Positions 31,671-37,219 of a DNA stretch of 37,219 nucleotides are shown in pieces. The stretch's first letter is position 1; each line of letters starts with the position of its first letter. The stretch comes from an uncultured Oscillospiraceae bacterium (GTDB taxonomy: Bacteria > Bacillota > Clostridia > Oscillospirales > Ruminococcaceae): positions 1 to 37,219 of the forward strand of contig URKR01000018.1 of NCBI GenBank assembly GCA_900548355.1. The letters are read 5' to 3'. The notes beneath the pieces were generated by a model, which saw only the letters and a list, made by a program, of their open reading frames with translations, was not told the DNA's origin and searched no databases. The position numbers and the translations under genes were made by a program.

Positions 31671-31787
31671 ATGAAACTGCATATGAACCCGAATACTCTC
31701 GCTGACCTTGCCGATGTCATCCGCGCGATGGCCGGCCTGACCACCCCGGCAGGCATCGGCCGGAACGCCACGCACAGCGCCCACTGA
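31671..31787 (+). CDS. Small ORF (38 residues), unknown
   Basis: A 38-codon frame that starts with MKLHMNPNTLADLADVIRAM and ends in THSAH. The ribosome site AAGGAGG lies nine bases before the ATG, as good as any in the window, and the predicted first half is helical. It is 22 bases upstream of the broken epimerase gene and could be a leader peptide, a remnant of a longer gene, or a genuine small protein. I do not recognise it. Confidence 0.45.
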   Translation: MKLHMNPNTLADLADVIRAMAGLTTPAGIGRNATHSAH

Positions 31788-31809
31788 GCTTTATAAGGAG
31801 GAATCTGCC

Positions 31810-32054
31810 ATGAAAACCACCGCCGCGTCCAACCGCACGCTCTATCTTGTCACCGGTGCTGCCGGTTTCCTTGGCGGCACGGTCTGCCGCCAGCTTGTCG
31901 CCCGGGGCGACCGGGTGCGCGCCTTCGTGCTGCCCGGCGACAAGGCCGAGCGGTATGTCCCCGCCGAGGCCGAACCCGCTCCTACCGCGAGACGATGCAC
32001 GACGAAATCGCTTGGCTCAAAGCCACCGGCAAGATCGGCGCGGTGCGTGTCTGA
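31810..32054 (+). pseudogene. Collapsed NAD-dependent epimerase/dehydratase gene
   Basis: The first ~50 codons are a normal Rossmann start of an extended SDR epimerase (LYLVTGAAGFLGGTVCRQL, then RVRAFVLPGDKAERYVPAEA). Right after, in another frame from about 31980, comes SYRETMHDEIAWLKATGKIG, which looks like the last ~25 residues of the same kind of protein. A full-length member has about 330 residues, so roughly 250 codons are missing in between and the frame is shifted. The gene still has a good AAGGAGGA ribosome site. It ends 21 bases before the intact SDR gene. Confidence 0.75.
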
Positions 32055-32075
32055 GCCAAAGAGGGAGCAGGAACG

Positions 32076-32906
32076 ATGAAAAACGGAAGCGAGAAAAAGC
32101 CGGTCTGCGTCATCACCGGCGGCAGCAGCGGCATGGGCCTGGCCACGGCCCGGCGGATGGGGCAAAAGGGCTACGCCCTTGTGCTGGCCGCCCGCACGCC
32201 GAAAAAGCTCGATGCGGCGATCGAAGAACTCGCGGCGGCCGGTATTGAGGCCACGGCCTGCCGCTGTGATATCAGCGACGCGGGCAGCGTGCAGGGCCTT
32301 GCGGCTTATGCCGCAAGCCTTGGCCCGGTCACGACGGTGCTGCACATCGCCGGCATGAGCCCCCACATGGGGGACGCCGAGGCGATCATGCGGGGCAACG
32401 CGCTCGGCACTGTGCACATCCACGATGCGTTTTACTCTGTCATCGAGCCGGGCGGCTGCCTTGTCGATACGTCCTCGATGTCGGCCTATCTTGCGCCGGA
32501 ATTCATCATGCCGAAAGGGGCGTTCAAACTGGCGGCCGACGACCGCGAAGCCTTCTTCCGCAAGATGATGGCCCGGGTCAATCTGCTGCCGAAAAAATCC
32601 CGCCCCGGCGCGGCGTATGCAATCAGCAAGTACTTTGTGATCTGGTACGCCCGGCACGAAGCCGCGCGGTTCGGCGCGCGCGGGGTGCGGGTGCTCTCGG
32701 TTACGCCGGGCAACTTCGACACCCCGATGGGAAAGCTTGAAAAGGACGAAGCCGGGGCCTACCTGAAATTCAACGCAATCCCGCGGATGGGCAAACCCGA
32801 CGAGATCGCCGCCCTCTTCGCCGCCGTCAGCGACCCCGAAATGGGCTACCTGACCGGCACGGATATTTTGTGCGACGGCGGATGCGTGGCGGGTAAAATA
32901 AAATAA
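32076..32906 (+). CDS. SDR family oxidoreductase
   Basis: 276 residues, classical SDR fold: TGGSSGMG at 14-21, the conserved DISD at 65-68, a serine at about 133-135 and the catalytic YAISK (Y181, K185). The N-terminal half is normal, with an insertion around 140-175 before the active tyrosine. The C-terminus LTGTDILCDGGCVAGK is typical. It would oxidise or reduce an alcohol/ketone with NAD(P); the substrate is unknown. The ribosome site is weak (GGAGCAGGAACG). It follows the broken epimerase gene. Confidence 0.9.
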   Translation: MKNGSEKKPVCVITGGSSGMGLATARRMGQKGYALVLAARTPKKLDAAIEELAAAGIEATACRCDISDAGSVQGLAAYAASLGPVTTVLHIAGMSPHMGDAEAIMRGNALGTVHIHDAFYSVIEPGGCLVDTSSMSAYLAPEFIMPKGAFKLAADDREAFFRKMMARVNLLPKKSRPGAAYAISKYFVIWYARHEAARFGARGVRVLSVTPGNFDTPMGKLEKDEAGAYLKFNAIPRMGKPDEIAALFAAVSDPEMGYLTGTDILCDGGCVAGKIK

Positions 32907-33050
32907 GAGTTCAGAGTTTTGAGTTGAGAAATTAGATGCGGTGCTCCTTCGGCGCGCTTTGGAAAACAGCCGGCAGCCTGCCGCCGCTTTTTTGAGCGCG
33001 CAGCGCGGAACACTTTATCTAAACTCTCAACTCTTCACTCTAAACTCTTT
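32907..33050. repeat. Intergenic inverted-repeat element, GAGTTTAGA family (copy 3)
   Basis: Begins directly after the SDR stop codon with GAGTTCAGAGTTTTGAGTTG and continues TTAGATGCGGTGC; the right end read backwards is AGAGTTGAGAGTTTAGAT. The middle holds a CGGCAGCCTGCCG hairpin. Same words and layout as copies at 10647 and 16686; about 144 bases. Confidence 0.65.
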
Positions 33051-33087
33051 TGGAGCCGGGCTTACTGATGGCAAAAGGCAGTTTGCC

Positions 33088-34761
33088 TTAGAACAGCCCC
33101 GTAATTTTCCCTTCGGCGTCGCAGTCAATGTCCATGGCGGCCGGGTGCTTGGGCAGGCCGGGCATCGTCATGATCGAGCCGCAGATCACGACGACGAAGC
33201 CGGCGCCGGCCGAAAGCCGCACCTCCCGCACGTTCATCGTGAACCCTTCCGGCGCGCCGAGCAAAGAGGCGTCGTCGCTGAAGGAATACTGCGTCTTGGC
33301 GATGCAGACCGGCAGCTTGCCGTAGCCGAGCTTCTCAAGCTCGGCCAGCATCTTTTTGGCGGCCGGGGCGTAGCTGACCGACCCGGCGCGGTAAATCTTT
33401 TTCGCCACGTCGTCGATCTTTTCCTCCAGCGTCTCGTCAAGATCGTAGGTATACTGAATCGGCGCGGGCGCGGGGTTCGCGTCGATGATCGAGAGCACAG
33501 TCTTGGCCAGCGCCTTGCCGCCCTCGCCCCCCTTGGCGAATACCTCGGAAAGCTCGCAGGGCACGCCGGCTTTTTCGCAGACTTCGCGGATGACCGCGTA
33601 CTCCTCCTCAGTATCGGTGGGGAAGGCGTTGATCGCGACGCAGACCGGCAGGCCGAAACCGTTTTTCAGGTTGTCAATGTGGCGGGCCAGGTTGACCGCG
33701 CCGCGGCGCACGGCCTCGGCGTCGGGAGCGTTCAGGGCGGTTTTGGGCACGCCGCCGTGGTATTTGAGCGCCCGCACCGTCGCGACAAGCACGACGGCCG
33801 AGGGGGTCAGCCCGGCGTAGCGGCACTTGATATCAAGGAATTTCTCGGCCCCGAGATCGGCGCCGAAGCCGGCCTCGGTCACGACGTAATCGGCGAGTTT
33901 AAGGCCGAGCTTGGTCGCAGTCACGCTGTTGCAGCCGTGGGCGATGTTCGCAAACGGGCCGCCGTGGATGATGGCGGGGTTGTTTTCGAGCGTCTGGACA
34001 AGGTTCGGGTCGATCGCGTCTTTCAGCAGCGCGGCCATCGCGCCGGCCGCGCCGATCTGCCCGGCCGTGACCGGCGCGCCGTCATAGGTGTAGGCGCAGA
34101 CAATACGGGACAGCCGGTCTTTGAGGTCGGCCAGGTCGGTTGCCAGGCAGAAGATGGCCATAATCTCGCTGGCAACGGTAATATCAAAGCCGTCCTCCCG
34201 CGGGGTGCCGTTGACCTTGCCGCCAAGCCCGTCCACGATGAACCGCAGCTGGCGGTCGTTCATATCCATGCAGCGCTTCCAGGTGATGCGGCGCGGGTCG
34301 ATGTTCAGCGGGTTGCCCTGCTGGATCGAGTTGTCGATCATCGCGGCCAGCAGGTTGTTTGCGGTGCCGATCGCGTGGATGTCGCCGGTGAAGTGCAGGT
34401 TGATATCCTCCATCGGCACAACCTGGGCGTAGCCGCCGCCGGCAGCACCCCCTTTGATGCCGAACACGGGGCCAAGGCTCGGCTCCCGCAGGCAGAGCAT
34501 CGTGCGCTTGCCAAGCGCGCAGAGCGCGTCGCCCAACCCCACGCTGGTCGTCGTTTTGCCTTCGCCGGCCGGCGTCGGGCTGATTGCGGTAACCAGAATC
34601 AGTTTACCGTCCTTCCCCTCTGCCTTGGCAAGCTTGTGGCTCAGCTTGGCCTTGTAGCGGCCGTAGGGGATGACATCCTCGGCAGCCAGGCCCAGTTTGG
34701 CCGCTACCTCGGTAATGGGCAGCATGTTGGCGTTCTGCGCAATCTGAATATCGGTGAGCAT
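33088..34761 (-). CDS. fhs: Formate-tetrahydrofolate ligase
   Basis: 557 residues; makes 10-formyl-tetrahydrofolate from formate, ATP and THF, in one-carbon metabolism for purines and for formate use. P-loop-like [19 protein letters not shown] at about 66-84; [24 protein letters not shown] follows; then the HFTGDIHAI and NIAHGCNS regions. All usual landmarks are present and the length is standard. The ATG at 34761 has AAAGGAAG upstream; a longer in-frame start would reach beyond the promoter at 34818-34846. Single gene with its own promoter. Confidence 0.97.
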   Translation of the reverse strand: MLTDIQIAQNANMLPITEVAAKLGLAAEDVIPYGRYKAKLSHKLAKAEGKDGKLILVTAISPTPAGEGKTTTSVGLGDALCALGKRTMLCLREPSLGPVFGIKGGAAGGGYAQVVPMEDINLHFTGDIHAIGTANNLLAAMIDNSIQQGNPLNIDPRRITWKRCMDMNDRQLRFIVDGLGGKVNGTPREDGFDITVASEIMAIFCLATDLADLKDRLSRIVCAYTYDGAPVTAGQIGAAGAMAALLKDAIDPNLVQTLENNPAIIHGGPFANIAHGCNSVTATKLGLKLADYVVTEAGFGADLGAEKFLDIKCRYAGLTPSAVVLVATVRALKYHGGVPKTALNAPDAEAVRRGAVNLARHIDNLKNGFGLPVCVAINAFPTDTEEEYAVIREVCEKAGVPCELSEVFAKGGEGGKALAKTVLSIIDANPAPAPIQYTYDLDETLEEKIDDVAKKIYRAGSVSYAPAAKKMLAELEKLGYGKLPVCIAKTQYSFSDDASLLGAPEGFTMNVREVRLSAGAGFVVVICGSIMTMPGLPKHPAAMDIDCDAEGKITGLF

Positions 34762-34817
34762 GATCGCATCTTCCTTTCCTGTCTGAACCAACCGGATTTT
34801 GGGGCGTTTCCAAGTTG

Positions 34818-34846
34818 ATTGTAGCAAACTTTTACAAGAAATACAA
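34818..34846 (-). promoter_or_regulatory. Promoter of fhs
   Basis: On the minus strand: TTGTAT, 17 bases, TACAAT. Confidence 0.55.
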
Positions 34847-34898
34847 GGCGTCGCAACAGGTTGTGCTTGCGGGCCAAATCCTGCCAAAAGGCGCCGGG

Positions 34899-34927
34899 CT
34901 TTTCATTTTTGCGCCGCCGTGGTATAA
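34899..34927 (+). promoter_or_regulatory. Promoter of the polymerase-like gene
   Basis: TTTTCA, about 17 bases, TATAAT (-10 at about 34922). The leader is about 70 bases and includes the AAAGGAGG ribosome site. Confidence 0.5.
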
Positions 34928-35003
34928 TACATACAACCACCCGGCCTGGCACCGGCCCGGCCGAAGATCCAAAAAAGCGGGAAAGGAGGCGGTGCGCCTG
35001 CTG

Positions 35004-36284
35004 ATGAATCTGCAAACCCTGCACAAAGACGCTGCCCGGCGCGCTGCCTGGGGGCAGCGGCTGTTCTGTACGGCGCTGGCCATGCTGCTGCTGCTTTCGG
35101 AGGTGTTCAGCTCCTCCATTCAAAGCACGCTGCCCACCTTCAGCCATCTGGCCCGGCTGGTGCTGACTGGCGGCGCCATTGCGCTGCTGTTGGTCAAGTG
35201 CGTCTTTTTCACGCAGTATGAATCGCGGATACAGTGGGTCATCGCGGTGGCGGCGGTCGGGTATGCCGGTTTTGCGGGGCTGTATGGGGATGATACCTGG
35301 TTCCCGCTGGCTGTGCTGGTTGGCCTTGGCGCCAAAGGGGTGGACCTGCGCCGTGCGCTGCGGGTATATCTGGCGGTGGCGGCAGCCGGCGTTGTAACGG
35401 TGCAGCTGCTGCACGCCGGCACAGACCTGATCCCGTTCCGCTATTATGCCCGCAACTGGGATTTTGGCTACGGGCATTACAACGGCTACGGCGGGCGTCT
35501 TGTCGGCGTCTTTTTTGCCTGGGGATGGCTGCGCTGGGGCCGCCTGCGCTGGTGGGACTGGGCTGGTCTGGCCGGCCTGGCCGCTTACACGCTGCTGGTA
35601 CCCGGCTGCCGCGGTGCCGGCGGGGCCATGGTGGTGCTGCTGGTGCTTTTCCTTGCCTGGAAGCTGTGTCCAAAGTTCTTTACCGGGCGGCTGTGGCAGG
35701 CCTTTGTCACGGCGCTGTACCCTGTGCTGACGGCGGCCAGCATGCTGACCGGCTATTTCTTTGACCCGGAAAACCCCGGCCGGACCCCGCTGCTCGCATC
35801 GGTCAACAGGCTTCTGTCCGGCCGGTTTGAAGTATGGCATCATGTGTTTTGGGCCCGGCCCTACACCCACCCGGCGGAGGATGGGGTTGCCGCCTGGTAC
35901 CACGGCGACCTGCCCAACACATTGACGCTGCTCGGCGGGTTGCCGACAGACGGCGACGTCCATCATTCCATCGATAACACCTACCTCGCCCTTGTGATGA
36001 ACAAAGGCTTGCTTGGGGCGGTTGTGGTCGGCGCGGTGATCACTTTCCTGGCCTGGCGGCTGGTGCGGCATGGCCATGTGGGGGAAAGCCTCTGCCTGGC
36101 TGCTATGCTGCTGTATTTTCTGATGGAGAATAAGCCTTTCCTGCTTTCAGCCAATCCGCTTGTGCTGTTGCTGCCCTGCGCGCTGCTGACGCCGCGCGGC
36201 GCTGACCTGCCGGTACTGTGCGAGAGGCCGGCGAAGGTGGGCCGGCAAAAAGAAAAGCAAGAATTCACGGCTTTTCATTCTTGA
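35004..36284 (+). CDS. O-antigen ligase/Wzy-like polytopic membrane protein
   Basis: 426 residues with about ten to twelve membrane helices and one large external loop (about 255-330). Segments such as NGYGGRLVGVFFAW, LSGRFEVWHHVFW and DNTYLALVMNKGLLGAV resemble those of O-antigen polymerases and ligases (the R-x(3)-W of the loop and the D-N-x-Y-L of the following part). It could polymerise or transfer a lipid-linked glycan. The ATG at 35004 lies 14 bases after AAAGGAGG, which is rather far; a GTG at 34992 is too close, a CTG at 35001 fits better in distance. The gene stands alone. Family assignment is by pattern, not certain. Confidence 0.65.
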   Translation: MNLQTLHKDAARRAAWGQRLFCTALAMLLLLSEVFSSSIQSTLPTFSHLARLVLTGGAIALLLVKCVFFTQYESRIQWVIAVAAVGYAGFAGLYGDDTWFPLAVLVGLGAKGVDLRRALRVYLAVAAAGVVTVQLLHAGTDLIPFRYYARNWDFGYGHYNGYGGRLVGVFFAWGWLRWGRLRWWDWAGLAGLAAYTLLVPGCRGAGGAMVVLLVLFLAWKLCPKFFTGRLWQAFVTALYPVLTAASMLTGYFFDPENPGRTPLLASVNRLLSGRFEVWHHVFWARPYTHPAEDGVAAWYHGDLPNTLTLLGGLPTDGDVHHSIDNTYLALVMNKGLLGAVVVGAVITFLAWRLVRHGHVGESLCLAAMLLYFLMENKPFLLSANPLVLLLPCALLTPRGADLPVLCERPAKVGRQKEKQEFTAFHS

Positions 36285-36304
36285 TTTGCTCGTTTCATAC
36301 AAAG

Positions 36305-36340
36305 ACGGACGCCCCGCAGTACCGCAGGGCGTCCGTTTGG
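36305..36340. terminator. Hairpin between convergent genes
   Basis: A perfect 10-base-pair stem ACGGACGCCC/GGGCGTCCGT (36305-36314 with 36327-36336). The T-runs on both sides are short. It separates the polymerase-like gene and the phosphoribosyltransferase gene. Confidence 0.6.
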
Positions 36341-36356
36341 CTTTCTGTTTACAGAT

Positions 36357-36995
36357 TTACAGGCTCGAATATCCGTAGCTGTTAACCAGCGCGTCGATCT
36401 TCTGCCCGGCCTTGCACCACGGGCAATCGCGCGAATCAAAACTCTGGTAATCGCCGAGGGTGGCGGGGTCAAAAATTGAGGTGACCGGGTGGCCGGCGCA
36501 TTCATCCACCGTAGCAAAGATTGCGGTGATGCCCGCCACAATGCCGCCGTAGTAGTCCACCGCCTCCACAGCGGCCTGTGCGGTAAAGCCGGTGGTGACC
36601 GATGCCGCCAGAATCAGAACATGCTTGTTGGTAATCATCGGGGCGGTGTTTTCACGGAAAAGCAGCTGGCTGCCGCTTGTGTGCTCCGGCGTGACCACAT
36701 AAATCGTCTGGTGGGCGTTCATGTTCATGTAACCGCCGCGGGTCAGTTCGTTGGCCAGGCAGGCGCCGATGACCTCGGTGCCGTCCAGGCAGAGCACGGT
36801 GTCCACCACGGTGGTGCTGGCATAATGCCGCACAAGCTCCTGCGCCACGGCTTTTGCCTCAGACAGGCGGGTCTTCTGCATGGTGACATCGATGAAATAG
36901 TTGATGTGGCTGTGGCTGGTGGCAAAATGCCCTTTCGCCACACGCAGCAGCAGGTCCCGCTTTTTGCTGGGCAGCTTCACCAGATGGATGGCCAT
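36357..36995 (-). CDS. Phosphoribosyltransferase-like protein with altered PRPP motif
   Basis: 212 residues. The PRPP-loop region is HVLILAASVTTGFTAQAAVEAV at about 125-146; type I phosphoribosyltransferases normally have two acidic residues before the TTG (VDDVxTTG), but here they are AAS. The C-terminal CPWCKAGQKIDAL (191-203) matches a zinc-like tail seen in clostridial 'orotate phosphoribosyltransferase' relatives. It may be a diverged enzyme, or a non-catalytic regulator like PurR. The ATG at 36995 has AAGGAG nine bases upstream and a promoter at 37037-37065. Confidence 0.8.
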   Translation of the reverse strand: MAIHLVKLPSKKRDLLLRVAKGHFATSHSHINYFIDVTMQKTRLSEAKAVAQELVRHYASTTVVDTVLCLDGTEVIGACLANELTRGGYMNMNAHQTIYVVTPEHTSGSQLLFRENTAPMITNKHVLILAASVTTGFTAQAAVEAVDYYGGIVAGITAIFATVDECAGHPVTSIFDPATLGDYQSFDSRDCPWCKAGQKIDALVNSYGYSSL

Positions 36996-37036
36996 TGAGC
37001 AACACTCCTTTTTCTTACCGAAATATTGTACTATTT

Positions 37037-37065
37037 ATTGTACAGTCTTTTGTGGCCCGGCGCAA
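37037..37065 (-). promoter_or_regulatory. Promoter of the phosphoribosyltransferase-like gene
   Basis: On the minus strand: TTGCGC, 17 bases, TACAAT. The leader is about 35 bases. Confidence 0.6.
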
Positions 37066-37153
37066 GGGGATAGGGGCGTCTTAGCGGCTTCTTTACCAGC
37101 CAAGAATTGCCCGCCGTTTTTGGCAGTTTTGCCGAATCCCGGTTCCGCCGCGC

Positions 37154-37183
37154 TTTACAGCCCTGCCGCGCGGATGGTATAAT
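37154..37183 (+). promoter_or_regulatory. Promoter at right edge, twin of the tsaE promoter
   Basis: TTTACA, 18 bases, TATAAT: same boxes and spacing as at 7203-7232. It drives a gene beyond the window. Confidence 0.65.
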
Positions 37184-37204
37184 AGCCGCAAACGCGGCTA
37201 TTAT
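37179..37204. promoter_or_regulatory. Second copy of the ATAATAGCCGC palindrome
   Basis: Arms ATAATAGCCGC and GCGGCTATTAT around AAAC, over the -10 box, followed by TGCGCAACGGCTCGC to the edge. Twin of 7183-7207, with the same downstream words. Confidence 0.6.
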
Positions 37205-37219
37205 TGCGCAACGGCTCGC

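Noticed and set aside
32941..34818. Long plus-strand frame opposite fhs
   Set aside because: It is an antisense shadow of a highly conserved gene, with no family resemblance.

Overview
The window is about 37 kb of a GC-rich chromosome from a low-complexity-regulated Gram-positive gut type bacterium. Several things point to a high-GC member of the Clostridia (Oscillospiraceae; a Faecalibacterium/Gemmiger/Subdoligranulum-like genome is my best guess, by inference): strong AGGAGG ribosome sites, sigma-A type promoters, a class B sortase, an ECF sigma factor with a DUF4179 anti-sigma partner, a PucR/CdaR-type regulator, UPF0210 (PFL) plus an ACT protein, formate-tetrahydrofolate ligase, and many short intergenic palindromic elements. 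No rRNA, tRNA, CRISPR array, prophage or intact insertion sequence was seen. The content is mostly core and household genes with small accessory inserts.

Layout. 1-2703: an Lrp/AsnC regulator on the minus strand, a promoter-terminator unit that could be a small RNA, then a plus-strand operon of UPF0340 protein, YggS-type PLP-homeostasis protein and a membrane protein. 2778-4531: two intergenic palindromic elements flank an overlapping pair of a pentapeptide-repeat protein and an AAA ATPase. 4582-7232 (minus): tsaE, tsaB, rpiB, upp, headed by a promoter overlaid with a palindrome that recurs at the right edge. 7372-16685: a SEDS (FtsW/RodA/SpoVE) protein, two ECF sigma/anti-sigma modules, small membrane proteins, the PFL-ACT pair, a methyltransferase and an acetyltransferase.

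16872-24265 (minus): a PucR-type regulator, then a PglF/PglC-like pair (membrane nucleotide-sugar dehydratase and phosphoglycosyl transferase) that could build the lipid-linked first sugar of a surface glycan, glmS, which supplies the amino sugar, and sortase B. 24288-31505: a CPA1-type cation/proton antiporter with TrkA-C domains, an ABC importer for an unidentified small organic solute, and a divergent operon of a Crp/Fnr regulator, a GtrB-type glycosyltransferase, a flavin reductase-like protein and a PsiE-like membrane protein.

31538-37219: a small ORF, a collapsed epimerase pseudogene and an SDR dehydrogenase; fhs (one-carbon metabolism); a Wzy/O-antigen-ligase-like membrane protein; and a phosphoribosyltransferase whose acidic PRPP-motif residues are missing. 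The last 66 bases repeat the tsaE promoter/palindrome module, so a gene starting beyond the right edge probably shares its control.

The most interesting structures are non-coding: the duplicated promoter-palindrome module, the short promoter-to-terminator unit upstream of the UPF0340 gene, and at least two families of miniature inverted-repeat elements, several of which begin within a base or so of a stop codon. I see no clear new multi-gene system; the best candidate for an unusual protein pair is the AAA ATPase with the overlapping pentapeptide-repeat gene.
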